The notes under the pieces are model-generated. The model was not told the DNA's origin. It saw nothing but the letters and a program-made list of their open reading frames with translations, and ran no database searches. Source: Sysuimicrobium calidum (GTDB lineage: Bacteria; Sysuimicrobiota; Sysuimicrobiia; Sysuimicrobiales; Sysuimicrobiaceae). Taken from it: DNA of 64,000 bases. The translations under genes and the position numbers were made by a program. The DNA is taken from the NCBI GenBank assembly GCA_031459935.1, contig JAVKHN010000002.1, positions 62,001 to 126,000 of the forward strand, given 5' to 3'. Each line of letters begins with the position of its first letter. Within the stretch, counting starts at the first letter, position 1. This document shows positions 51,778 through 60,330 of the stretch, one piece after another.

Positions 51778-53249
51778 CCACCGCGGACTGGCTTGCAGAA
51801 CAGGCCCTGGTGCATCCCGCTCGGACCGCTCTCGTGTGCGGTCCCGCTGCGCTCTCCTTCGGGGAGCTGGACGAGCGGGTGAACCGGGTGGCCCGGCGGC
51901 TGGCCTCCCTTGGCCTGGGAGGAGAGGACCGAGTGGCCCTCCTCAGCCCCAACGGGATTCCCTTCGTGGTGCTCGCCTTCGCCCTCGCACGCCTCGGGGC
52001 TGTACTCGTTCCCCTTCACCCCAGGCTGACCGCGCCGGAGCTGCGGGAGCGCCTGCAGGACGTTCGGCCACGTCTCGTCCTCGCCCACCCCGCGTTCGCG
52101 GACCTGTTCCAGGAAGCCGGTTGGGAACCCGTGGCCTTCCTGGATCCACACCACCCGGACCTCCTTCCGGGGATCCCCGCGGATGCGCCTTTGCCCTCCC
52201 CACGGATCTCCCTCAAGGCCGTTCAGGGCATCCTGTACACCTCCGGGACCTCGGGCCGGGCCAAGGGCGTCCTGCTCACCTACGGCAACCATTACTGGAA
52301 TGCGATGGGCTGGGCCCAGCGCCTGGGCCCAGCCGAGCACGACACGTGGCTGGCGGTCATGCCCCTGTGCCACATCGGAGGACTCGCCATCCTCTGGCGG
52401 GCCGCCCTGTTCGGCGCCACGGTGGTGATCCACGAGGCCTTCCACGCGGGTGCGGTGTGCGCGGAGCTGGAGCGCGGTCAGCTGACGCTGCTCTCCCTGG
52501 TTCCCACCATGCTGCACCGGGTGTTGCGGGAGTGGGGCCATCGACCATTCCCCGGGGTGCGGGCCGTGCTCCTGGGCGGTGGTCCCATTCCGCAAGACCT
52601 CGTGGCGCAATGCGTGGAGGCGGGAATTCCGGTGGCCCCCACTTACGGCCTCACGGAGGCCGCAAGCCAGGTGGCTACCCTTCATCCCTCGGAGGTCCGG
52701 AGGAAACTCGGTTCGTGCGGCCGGCCCCTTCCGGTGGTGGAAGTACGGGTGGAGGGAGGGGAGGGTGAGATTCTGGTGCGGGGTCCCACGGTGATGGCGG
52801 GGTACTGGGGTCACCCGGAGGAGACCGCATCGGGTCTGCGGGAGGGCTGGCTTTGCACCGGGGACGTGGGGTACCTGGACGAGGAGGGGTACCTGTACGT
52901 CCTGGACCGGCGCGAGGACCGCATCGTGACGGGCGGGGAGAATGTCTCCAGCGCGGAGGTGGAGGCGGTGCTGCGGGCGCATCCCGCGGTGCGGGATGCC
53001 GGAGTGGTGGGGATCCCTGATCCGGAGTGGGGGCAGCGGGTGGTGGCGGCGGTGGAGCTGGTACCCGGTGCTGTCACCACGGAGGAGGAGCTGCGGGCCT
53101 ATTGCGCGCGGCTCCTTGCCCCGTACAAGGTCCCCAAACGCATCGGATTCCTGCCGGAACTCCCGCGCACCGGCCCCGAGAAGGTAAGTCGGGCCGCCCT
53201 CCGGGAGTGGGCGCAGGAAGCCTTCAGGGAAGAGCTCAGGAACCGCTGA
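51774..53249 (+). CDS. menE: o-Succinylbenzoate-CoA ligase
   Basis: 491-residue acyl-adenylating enzyme. The P-loop LYTSGTSGRAKGVLLT is at about residues 156-171, PTYGLTEAASQVATL is motif A5, CTGDVGYLDEEGYL with RREDRIVTGGENV the hinge region, and the C-terminal catalytic lysine sits in RTGPEKVSR. It activates o-succinylbenzoate for MenB. Overlap with menA and a shared operon support MenE rather than a fatty acid ligase. menC (OSB synthase), menH and the thioesterase are not in the window. Confidence 0.9.
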   Translation: MTTADWLAEQALVHPARTALVCGPAALSFGELDERVNRVARRLASLGLGGEDRVALLSPNGIPFVVLAFALARLGAVLVPLHPRLTAPELRERLQDVRPRLVLAHPAFADLFQEAGWEPVAFLDPHHPDLLPGIPADAPLPSPRISLKAVQGILYTSGTSGRAKGVLLTYGNHYWNAMGWAQRLGPAEHDTWLAVMPLCHIGGLAILWRAALFGATVVIHEAFHAGAVCAELERGQLTLLSLVPTMLHRVLREWGHRPFPGVRAVLLGGGPIPQDLVAQCVEAGIPVAPTYGLTEAASQVATLHPSEVRRKLGSCGRPLPVVEVRVEGGEGEILVRGPTVMAGYWGHPEETASGLREGWLCTGDVGYLDEEGYLYVLDRREDRIVTGGENVSSAEVEAVLRAHPAVRDAGVVGIPDPEWGQRVVAAVELVPGAVTTEEELRAYCARLLAPYKVPKRIGFLPELPRTGPEKVSRAALREWAQEAFREELRNR

Positions 53250-53291
53250 GTGTGGTATGTTTGGACATGAGTACACCCAGGAGGTACGCAT

Positions 53292-53735
53292 ATGCCGGAG
53301 ATCCTGCGGTCGGCAACGGCCACGTGGACGGGGGATCTGCGCAGCGGCATAGGCAGGGCCAGCACCCAGAGCGGGGCCCTCCGGGAGGTCACCATCACCT
53401 TCCCCTCCCGGTTCGAGCATGGGGAAGGGAGCAATCCCGAGGAGCTCATCGCGGCCGCGCATGCGGCCTGCTTCAGCATGGCACTCTCCGCCCGGCTCTC
53501 CCAACGAGGGATTCCGCCCCAGGAGATCCGTACCAGAGCCACCCTTACCCTCCGGACCGGGGAAGGAGGCTCCAGGATTCGGAAAATACACCTGGAGACC
53601 GAGGCCAGGGTCCCCGGCGCCGACGAAGCCACCTTCCGGCAGGCCGCGGAGGAGGCGAAGGAGGGCTGCCCGGTATCTGCCCTGCTCAAACCGGGCCTTG
53701 AGGAGCTCACCCTGGATGCCCGGTTGATACCGTAG
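53292..53735 (+). CDS. OsmC/Ohr-family peroxidase
   Basis: 147 residues with the two redox cysteines of the family, C60 in HAACFSMAL and C126 in EGCPVSALL, plus SNPEELIAAAHAACF. These proteins reduce organic hydroperoxides using lipoyl or other thiols. The length and the GSNPEEL motif fit the OsmC branch more than Ohr. ATG 53292 follows AGGAGGTACGC. It stands alone between the men and suf operons, both in the same direction. Confidence 0.88.
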   Translation: MPEILRSATATWTGDLRSGIGRASTQSGALREVTITFPSRFEHGEGSNPEELIAAAHAACFSMALSARLSQRGIPPQEIRTRATLTLRTGEGGSRIRKIHLETEARVPGADEATFRQAAEEAKEGCPVSALLKPGLEELTLDARLIP

Positions 53736-53746
53736 ACCGGCCTTCC

Positions 53747-53775
53747 TTGACCCCTTCGGCCGGTCCCACTACAAT
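53747..53775 (+). promoter_or_regulatory. Promoter of the suf operon
   Basis: -35 TTGACC (53747-53752), exact 17-base spacer and -10 TACAAT (53770-53775), among the best promoter matches in the window. The predicted start is about 53782, so the leader to sufC is about 50 bases and contains the palindrome at 53786-53808. Confidence 0.7.
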
Positions 53776-53785
53776 GGAACGGGAG

Positions 53786-53808
53786 TTCTTGAGTATTTTA
53801 CTCAAGAA
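53786..53808. promoter_or_regulatory. 23-bp perfect palindrome in the suf leader, likely repressor operator
   Basis: TTCTTGAGTA-TTT-TACTCAAGAA: two perfect 10-base arms around TTT. It begins about 4 bases after the predicted start of transcription. Symmetric sites at this place are typical of repressors such as Rrf2-family (IscR/SufR-like) proteins that sense Fe-S status. In RNA it would form a hairpin with a three-base loop 25 bases before sufC. No Rrf2 gene is in the window. Confidence 0.65.
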
Positions 53809-53833
53809 TCCTGAATTCCCGGAGAGGATGGAG

Positions 53834-54682
53834 ATGTCGGATCGTACACCGGATCTTGTGATTCGCAACCTGAGGGCCAGGGTGGAGGAGCTGGACCGGG
53901 AGATCCTGCGAGGGGTCAACCTGGAGGTCCGCAAGGGAGAGATCCACGCCATCATGGGGCCCAACGGGTCCGGCAAGTCCACCCTGGCCAACGTGCTCAT
54001 GGGCAACCCCTTCTACGTGGTCACGGGGGGAGAGGTCCTCTACAAGGGCCGGGATCTCCTGGAGATGACTCCGGACGAGCGGGCCCGGGAGGGGCTGTTC
54101 ATCGCCTTTCAGTATCCCGTGGCCATCCCGGGAGTGAACTTCGCCTCGTTCTTGCGCACCGCGCTTTCCGCCCGCCGGGGCTACGAGAACGAGCTCATCC
54201 CCGTGGTGGAGTTCCAGAAAATCCTGAAGGAAAAGCTGGAGCTGCTGAGGCTGGATCCGAGCATCGTCACCCGCTACGTGAACGAGGGCTTCAGTGGCGG
54301 GGAGAAGAAGCGGGCGGAGATCCTGCAGATGGCCATCCTGGAGCCCGAGATGGCCATCCTGGACGAGACGGATTCAGGGCTCGACATCGACGCGGTCCGG
54401 GTGGTGGCGGAGAACATCAACGGGCTGTTCGAACAGGCTCAGGGCAACATGGGCATCGTGCTCATCACCCACTACTCCCGGATCCTGCAGTACGTCCGGC
54501 CCCACCATGTGCACGTGATGCTGGACGGTCGTATCGTGATCTCTGGGGGACCGGAGCTGGCGGACGAGCTCGAGCAGACGGGCTACGAGGGGCTGCAGGC
54601 CCAGTTCGCGGAGGTGGCGGCCGCTACTCCGGGCGACCAGCCGGTACGGCGCGCGGGCAAGGTGTTCTGGGTGGCACACTGA
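53834..54682 (+). CDS. sufC: Fe-S cluster assembly ATPase SufC
   Basis: 282-residue ABC-type ATPase without membrane partner. Walker A GPNGSGKST is at about residues 37-45, the SufC-specific LFIAFQYPVAIPGVNF stretch follows, then signature FSGGEKKRAEI and Walker B MAILDETDSGLDIDAV. It drives the SufBCD scaffold. I choose ATG 53834, 6-9 bases after GGAGAGG. Longer starts would lie before the promoter. The C-terminal tail is about 20 residues longer than usual. Confidence 0.94.
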   Translation: MSDRTPDLVIRNLRARVEELDREILRGVNLEVRKGEIHAIMGPNGSGKSTLANVLMGNPFYVVTGGEVLYKGRDLLEMTPDERAREGLFIAFQYPVAIPGVNFASFLRTALSARRGYENELIPVVEFQKILKEKLELLRLDPSIVTRYVNEGFSGGEKKRAEILQMAILEPEMAILDETDSGLDIDAVRVVAENINGLFEQAQGNMGIVLITHYSRILQYVRPHHVHVMLDGRIVISGGPELADELEQTGYEGLQAQFAEVAAATPGDQPVRRAGKVFWVAH

Positions 54683-54694
54683 GGGAGGTGGACC

Positions 54695-56101
54695 ATGGCA
54701 ACGGTGAACCCGCTGGGCATCGAGCTGGACCAGTACCAGTGGGGCTTCCGGATGCCCGAGAACTACGTGTTCAAGTCCCGCAAGGGCTTGAGCCGGGAGG
54801 TGGTGGAGGAGATCTCCTACCTGAAAGGGGAGCCCGACTGGATGCGGGCCTTCCGCCTCTATAGCCTGGAGGTTTTCCTGCGCAAACCCATGCCCACCTG
54901 GGGCCCGGATCTCTCGGGCATCGACTTCGACGAGATCTACTACTACATCAAACCCACGGACCGCCAGGCCCGGAGCTGGGACGACCTCCCGCCTGAGATC
55001 AAGCTCACCTACGAGCGGCTCGGCATCCCGGAGGCGGAGCGCAAGTTCCTGGCCGGAGTGGGCGCCCAGTACGAGAGCGAGGTGGTCTACCACCGCCTGA
55101 AGGAGGAGTGGGAGAAGCTGGGAGTCATCTTCTGCGACACGGACACCGCGGTGAAGAAGTACCCGGACCTCGTGCGGGAGTACTTCGGTACCGTGGTCCC
55201 GCCCGAGGACAACAAGTTCGCAGCTCTGAATTCCGCGGTTTGGTCCGGCGGCTCCTTCATCTACGTCCCCGCGGGGGTCAAGGTGGACATCCCCCTGCAG
55301 GCCTACTTCCGGATCAACGCGGAGAACGTGGGGCAGTTCGAGCGGACCCTCATCATCGTGGAACCCGGCGCCTACGTGCACTACGTGGAGGGCTGCACTG
55401 CCCCCATCTACACCACCGACTCCTTGCACAGCGCGGTGGTGGAGATCATCGTGAAGGAGGGCGCCCGCTGCCGCTACACCACCATCCAGAACTGGTCCAA
55501 GAACGTCTACAACCTGGTGACCAAGCGCGCGGTGGCCTACCGGGACGCCACCATGGAGTGGGTGGACGGGAATCTGGGCTCCAAGATCACCATGAAATAC
55601 CCGAGCGTGTACCTGGTGGAGCCGGGGGCGAAGGCGGAGATCCTGTCCGTGGCCTTCGCGGGCGCCGGGCAGCACCAGGATCCGGGCGGGAAGGTGATCC
55701 ACGCGGCCCCCTACACCCAGTCCTCCATCGTGAGCAAGTCCATCAGCAAGGACGGCGGCCGGGCCGGGTACCGGGGCCTGGTGAAGGTGTACAAGGGGGC
55801 CAAGGGGAGCAAGTGCGCGGTGCGGTGCGACGCCCTGATCCTGGACGACCGCTCCCGGTCGGACACCTACCCCACCATGGAGATCGACGAGGAAGATGTG
55901 CAGATCACCCACGAGGCGACGGTCTCCAAGGTGAGCGACGAGCAGCTCTTTTACCTCATGAGCCGTGGCATTCGGGAGGACGAGGCCATGAACATGATCG
56001 TCCGCGGCTTCATCGAGCCCATCGCGAAGGAGCTTCCGCTGGAGTACGCGGTGGAGCTCAACCGGCTCATCGCTCTGGAGATGGAAGGGTCCGTGGGATG
56101 A
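54695..56101 (+). CDS. sufB: Fe-S cluster assembly protein SufB
   Basis: 468-residue beta-helix scaffold on which [4Fe-4S] clusters form. QYESEVVYHRLKEEW, IPLQAYFRINAENVGQFERTLII, EGCTAPIYTTDSLHSAVVEI with the conserved cysteine, TTIQNWSKNVYNLVTKR and the C-terminal SRGIREDEAMNMIVRGFIEP are standard. ATG 54695 follows GGGAGGTGG. The stop overlaps the sufD start. This form has normal length and no intein. Confidence 0.95.
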   Translation: MATVNPLGIELDQYQWGFRMPENYVFKSRKGLSREVVEEISYLKGEPDWMRAFRLYSLEVFLRKPMPTWGPDLSGIDFDEIYYYIKPTDRQARSWDDLPPEIKLTYERLGIPEAERKFLAGVGAQYESEVVYHRLKEEWEKLGVIFCDTDTAVKKYPDLVREYFGTVVPPEDNKFAALNSAVWSGGSFIYVPAGVKVDIPLQAYFRINAENVGQFERTLIIVEPGAYVHYVEGCTAPIYTTDSLHSAVVEIIVKEGARCRYTTIQNWSKNVYNLVTKRAVAYRDATMEWVDGNLGSKITMKYPSVYLVEPGAKAEILSVAFAGAGQHQDPGGKVIHAAPYTQSSIVSKSISKDGGRAGYRGLVKVYKGAKGSKCAVRCDALILDDRSRSDTYPTMEIDEEDVQITHEATVSKVSDEQLFYLMSRGIREDEAMNMIVRGFIEPIAKELPLEYAVELNRLIALEMEGSVG

Positions 56102-57444
56102 GCGGGGCGGTGGTTCGTGATCTTTCGGAGGTCTGGGCGGAACCCGAGTGGTTGCAGCGGTATCGCACCCGGGCCCTGCGCGCGTTCGAGGCCTTGCCCC
56201 TCCCAGAACCTACGGAGGAGGCGTGGCGGCGCACACCCCCGGAGTGGCTGTTCAGGGGGGATCTTCTGCCCGCGGTGGAGAAGGCAGGCACAGGATCCCT
56301 TCCGCCAGAGGTCACCGACGCCCTGGCGGTGGAGGTGGATCGGTCGGGGACCGTGGTCAACGGGAACGGCGCTCCCCTTCTCGTGGAGTTGGATCCTGCT
56401 CTCCGCGGTAAGGGAGTGATCTTCGCGGACCTGCGCACCGCAGCCCGGGAACACCCGGAGCTCCTGGAGCGATTCCTGGGTTCCGTGATTCCCCCGGAGG
56501 AGAACAAGTTCACCGCCCAGCACGCGGCCTACCTGAGTGGTGGAGTGGTGCTGTACGTGCCCCGGAACGTGGAGGTCTCCAGACCCTTCGTGTGCGTGGA
56601 GTGGGTGAAGGGAGACCGCATCGCCGTGTTCCCCCACCTGTTGGTGATCTTGGAGGAGGGAGCCGAGGCGACTCTGGTGCAGTTCCTGCGGTCCGCCCCC
56701 ATCCGCGCGGGCCTCGTGAACCTCGGAGTGGAGATCCGGTTGGGGGATGCCAGCAGGCTGCGGTACGCATATGAGCAGGATTGGGCTTCGGAGGTCCATG
56801 AGTTCGGGGTGGTGCGGGCGGAGGTGGGCCGGGATGCGAGCCTGGCGAGCTTCGTAAGCGCCTTCGGCGGGAGCGTGGTAAAGGACTTCATACAGGTGCA
56901 CCTCCGCGGGCCTGGAGGGTCCAGTGAGATGTTGGGTGCCTTCTTCACGGCGGACCGCCAGCACTATGACCACCACACCCTCCAGGAGCACTTCGCTCCG
57001 CATACCACCAGCGACCTCCTGTACAAGAATGCGGTGCTGGACGCGGCCCGGTCCATTTTCGCGGGGCTCATCCGGGTGCATCCGGGAGCGCAGCGCACCA
57101 ACGCCTTTCAGTCGAACCGCAACCTCCTCCTCTCCCCGGATGCCCGGGCGGACAGCAAGCCGGAGCTGGAGATCATGGCGAACGACCTCCGATGCACGCA
57201 CGGCTCCGCGGTGAGTCGCCTGGACGAGCAGCACGTGTTCTACCTGCAAACCCGGGGCCTCACCCGTCAGCAGGCGGTGCACATGATGGTGGAGGGGTTC
57301 TTCAGCGAGGTGCTGGACCGACTGCCCCTGGAGAACCTGCGATTGCACCTGGAGCAGCTCGTGGCACGGAAGATGGGCGCGCAAGCTCCCCTGGGGCGGG
57401 TGACGGCCCTGCGGACGTTTCTGGAGGAGGCGGCCCAGCGATGA
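56098..57444 (+). CDS. sufD: Fe-S cluster assembly protein SufD
   Basis: 448-residue paralogue of SufB. The shared C-terminal half is present: HYDHHTLQEHFAPHTTSDLLYKNAVLD with the conserved histidines, AFQSNRNLLLSPDARADSKPELEI, CTHGSAVSRLDEQHVFYLQTRGL. The N-terminus is diverged as usual. It forms SufBC2D. ATG 56098 overlaps the sufB stop, and its own stop overlaps the Rieske gene start. Confidence 0.93.
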   Translation: MSGAVVRDLSEVWAEPEWLQRYRTRALRAFEALPLPEPTEEAWRRTPPEWLFRGDLLPAVEKAGTGSLPPEVTDALAVEVDRSGTVVNGNGAPLLVELDPALRGKGVIFADLRTAAREHPELLERFLGSVIPPEENKFTAQHAAYLSGGVVLYVPRNVEVSRPFVCVEWVKGDRIAVFPHLLVILEEGAEATLVQFLRSAPIRAGLVNLGVEIRLGDASRLRYAYEQDWASEVHEFGVVRAEVGRDASLASFVSAFGGSVVKDFIQVHLRGPGGSSEMLGAFFTADRQHYDHHTLQEHFAPHTTSDLLYKNAVLDAARSIFAGLIRVHPGAQRTNAFQSNRNLLLSPDARADSKPELEIMANDLRCTHGSAVSRLDEQHVFYLQTRGLTRQQAVHMMVEGFFSEVLDRLPLENLRLHLEQLVARKMGAQAPLGRVTALRTFLEEAAQR

Positions 57445-57794
57445 GCCAGGAACTGGAGACCTTCGTGCGGGTGGCGAAGGCGAGTGAGATTCCCCCGGGG
57501 CGTGGCCGGGCCTTCGAGGTGGCGGGGAGGCGGATTGCGGTCTATAATCTCGGGGGCCGCTTCTATGCCATGGACGACCGGTGCACCCACGCGGAAGCGT
57601 GGCTCTCGGAGGGACCCGTAATGGGAGAAATGGTGGTGTGTCCTCGCCACGGCTCCCGGTTCCACATCCCCACGGGACAGGTGAAGTCCCTGCCCGCAGT
57701 CCACAACGTGGCCATCTATGAGGTCCGGGTGGAGGGGGAGGACGTTTACGTGAACCCCACCCCTCGGGTGCGTACCGGTCGGATCCACGAATAG
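57441..57794 (+). CDS. Rieske-type [2Fe-2S] ferredoxin
   Basis: 117-residue soluble Rieske protein with ligands C48-T-H50 and C67-P-R-H70-G. It resembles the small ferredoxins of dioxygenase systems and NirD. Its position between sufD and sufS, translationally coupled to sufD (ATGA), suggests it provides electrons for cluster assembly or is an early cluster acceptor. A similar gene occurs in suf operons of some Actinobacteria. No dioxygenase is nearby. Confidence 0.9.
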   Translation: MSQELETFVRVAKASEIPPGRGRAFEVAGRRIAVYNLGGRFYAMDDRCTHAEAWLSEGPVMGEMVVCPRHGSRFHIPTGQVKSLPAVHNVAIYEVRVEGEDVYVNPTPRVRTGRIHE

Positions 57795-57802
57795 GAGGGG
57801 GC

Positions 57803-59035
57803 ATGCCCCTGCCCGCGGACGTCCGGAAGGACTTCCCCCTGCTCCAGCGGGAGCTGGACGGGAAGCCCATCGTGTACCTGGACAGCGCCGCCACCTCCCA
57901 GAAACCGTGGGTGGTCCTGGAGGCCCTGGCGGAGTACTACCGTACCTACAATGCGAACGTCCACCGGGGCCTGTACCGCATCGCGGAGCAGGCCACTTTG
58001 GCATACGAGGAGGCACGCGCCAAGGTAGCGGCCTTCGTGGGCGCGCGTCCCGAAGAGGTGATCTTCGTGCGGGGGACCACGGAAGGGATCAACCTGGTGG
58101 CGTATGCCTATGGTCGGGCCCACGTGCGGGAAGGGGACGAGATCCTGACGACGGAGATGGAGCACCACAGCAACCTCGTACCCTGGCAGCTGCTGGCCCA
58201 GGAACGGGGCGCGCGTCTGCGCGTCCTGCCCCTCCGGGAGGACGGTACCCTCGACCTGGAGCAGATGGATCGCCTGCTCACGGAACGTACCCGGATCGTG
58301 GCCGTCACCCATCAGTCCAACGTGCTGGGCACCATCAATCCCATCCGCACCATTGTGGACCGGGCGCATGCGGTGGGTGCCGTGGTGGTGGTTGATGGCG
58401 CTCAGAGCGTCCCCCACATGCCCGTGGACGTGCGGGAACTCGGATGCGACTTTTTGGCCTTCAGCGGGCACAAGATGTGCGGCCCCACGGGGATCGGAGT
58501 GCTGTGGGGCCGGCTGGAGCTGCTGGAGGCCATGCCGCCCTTCCACGGCGGCGGGGAGATGATCGAGCGGGTGGAGTTGGAACGCTCCACCTACAAGTCC
58601 CCGCCCCACCGGTTCGAGGCAGGAACTCCGAACATCGCGGACGCCATCGCCCTGGGGGTGGCCGTGGACTACCTGCGGAGGATCGGCATGGAGGCCATCC
58701 GGGCCCACGAGAAGCACCTGATGCGGTATGCCCTCGCGCAGCTCGCGGAAGTGGAGGGTGTGCGGGTCTACGGCCCCCGGGATCCGGAGATCCGGGGAGG
58801 AGCGGTGGCCTTTACCCTGGAGGGGGTACATCCCCACGACGTGGCCCAGGTGCTTGATAGCGAGGCCATCTGCGTCCGGGCGGGCCACCACTGCGCCCAG
58901 CCTCTGCACCGGAAGCTCGGGATCCAAAGCACCACCCGGGCCAGCGTCTACCTGTACAACACGCCGGAGGATGTAGACGCCCTGGTGCAGGGGTTGGAGA
59001 AAGTCAAGGCCTTCTTCGGCCTGCGGCGGGCATAG
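57803..59035 (+). CDS. sufS: Cysteine desulfurase SufS
   Basis: 410-residue class V PLP enzyme that takes sulfur from cysteine. It starts DFPLLQRELDGKPIVYLDSAATSQKP; the PLP lysine is about K224 in SGHKMCGPTGIG, and the catalytic cysteine about C364 in RAGHHCAQPLH. Type II desulfurase features (short loop, RAGHHCAQP) pair it with SufU just downstream. ATG 57803 follows AGGAGGGGG. Confidence 0.94.
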   Translation: MPLPADVRKDFPLLQRELDGKPIVYLDSAATSQKPWVVLEALAEYYRTYNANVHRGLYRIAEQATLAYEEARAKVAAFVGARPEEVIFVRGTTEGINLVAYAYGRAHVREGDEILTTEMEHHSNLVPWQLLAQERGARLRVLPLREDGTLDLEQMDRLLTERTRIVAVTHQSNVLGTINPIRTIVDRAHAVGAVVVVDGAQSVPHMPVDVRELGCDFLAFSGHKMCGPTGIGVLWGRLELLEAMPPFHGGGEMIERVELERSTYKSPPHRFEAGTPNIADAIALGVAVDYLRRIGMEAIRAHEKHLMRYALAQLAEVEGVRVYGPRDPEIRGGAVAFTLEGVHPHDVAQVLDSEAICVRAGHHCAQPLHRKLGIQSTTRASVYLYNTPEDVDALVQGLEKVKAFFGLRRA

Positions 59036-59038
59036 GCC

Positions 59039-59503
59039 ATGCTGGACGAGCTTTACCGGGAGATCATCCTCGACCATTACACCCGACCCCGGAACCGGGG
59101 ACGGCTGGAGCCCGCGGACATCGTCATCGAGGGGGCCAACCCCTCCTGTGGGGACGAGATCAGCGTCTACGCCCGGGTGGAGGACGGGGTGATCCAGGAC
59201 ATCCGGTTCGAGGGCCGAGGGTGTTCCATCAGCCAGGCCTCCGCCTCCATGATGACGGAACGGGTCCGGGGCAGATCCCTCGAGGAGGTAAAGGCCCTCA
59301 TCGAGGAGTTCAAAGGGATGATGCAGGGCGGCCCTGCGGAGGAGGACCGCCTGGGAGATCTCGTGGCGTTACAGGGGGTTCGGAAGTTCCCGGTACGGGT
59401 GAAGTGCGCCACCCTGGCCTGGGTGGCCCTGTTGCAGGGCGTGCGGGAGTACGAGAGCGGCAGGCGCGCGGTGGTCACCGCGTCCACGGAGGACGATCTA
59501 TAG
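59039..59503 (+). CDS. sufU: SufU, zinc-dependent sulfurtransferase for SufS
   Basis: 154 residues of IscU-like fold with ligands C37 (NPSCGD, with the following Asp), C62 (GRGCSIS) and C123 (VKCATLAW). The SufU-specific insertion between the second and third cysteine (KGMMQGGPAEEDRLGDL) separates it from scaffold IscU. It accepts sulfur from SufS by zinc-ligand swapping. It starts three bases after the sufS stop and ends the operon. Confidence 0.93.
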   Translation: MLDELYREIILDHYTRPRNRGRLEPADIVIEGANPSCGDEISVYARVEDGVIQDIRFEGRGCSISQASASMMTERVRGRSLEEVKALIEEFKGMMQGGPAEEDRLGDLVALQGVRKFPVRVKCATLAWVALLQGVREYESGRRAVVTASTEDDL

Positions 59504-59598
59504 CCCTTTCCCCTTCCATGCCCGGTTCCCGGTACACTGGAAGCACAGAGGGGTGATGCGCCTGAGGGGAGAGACGGATCCCTGTCGGAGGAGCCGGC

Positions 59599-60330
59599 GT
59601 GCGTGGGGAAGCGGTGGAACGTGGACGTGCGCGGGCGGCCCAGGGCATGACCTTCCTGAGCCTGCTGCTCATGGGATTCCTCGCGGTGGCGCAGCTGCGG
59701 TCGGGCCGGAAGGTTTCCGAAGCGCCGGAGGTCCGGACCCGAAACCTCTACGCCCTGGCGATCATGCTGCGGAGGGAGCGGGAGGTTCGGGGACGGCTGG
59801 AGGCGGAGGTGGCGCAACTGCGGGCCCAACTGGAGCAGTACGAGCGGGCGCAGGCGGAGGGCCAGAGCATTGCCGCCTCCTTGCGGGCCCAGGTGGAGCA
59901 GCTCCGCCTGGCGCTGGGACTTGTCCGGGTCACGGGACCCGGAGTGGTGGTGCGGATCTCCGCGCCGAAGACTCCCCCCCAGCAGGGCCCCGTGTTGGTT
60001 CAATATCAGGATCTGGTGGCGATCGCCAATGAGCTGTGGGCGGCGGGGGCGGAGGCCATGGCGGTGAACGGCCAGCGGATCACCGCCACCAGCGGCTTCT
60101 CGCAGGTGGGGGGCACCATCCTGGTGAACCTGCAGCGTCTGAGCCCACCCTACGAGATCGCGGCCATCGGAGATCCGGCCACTCTGGAGGGAGCCCTTGC
60201 CATTCGGGGAGGGCTCGTGGAGGGACTGCGGGGGCTCGGCCTGGAGATCCGGGTCGAGCGGCGGGAGCAGCTGGAGCTTCCTCCGTACGGAGGGAGCTTC
60301 GAGTTCCGACATGCGAGGCCCGGGAAGTGA
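59599..60330 (+). CDS. DUF881-family membrane protein
   Basis: 243 residues: one N-terminal membrane helix (about 15-32), a long coiled coil (about 50-105), then the DUF881 domain (VTGPGVVVRISAP, DLVAIANELWAAGAEAMAVNGQRI, GGTILVNLQRLSPPYEIAAIGD). Relatives (YlxW/YlxX) are found next to cell-division genes in Firmicutes and Actinobacteria, with unknown function. GTG 59599 follows GGAGGAG by 5 bases. Its stop overlaps the next gene's GTG, so the two are coupled. Confidence 0.85.
   Translation: MRGEAVERGRARAAQGMTFLSLLLMGFLAVAQLRSGRKVSEAPEVRTRNLYALAIMLRREREVRGRLEAEVAQLRAQLEQYERAQAEGQSIAASLRAQVEQLRLALGLVRVTGPGVVVRISAPKTPPQQGPVLVQYQDLVAIANELWAAGAEAMAVNGQRITATSGFSQVGGTILVNLQRLSPPYEIAAIGDPATLEGALAIRGGLVEGLRGLGLEIRVERREQLELPPYGGSFEFRHARPGK

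Noticed and set aside
53747..53833. N-terminal extension of SufC upstream of ATG 53834
   Set aside because: The frame is open, but it covers the promoter and the palindrome and has no SufC similarity.
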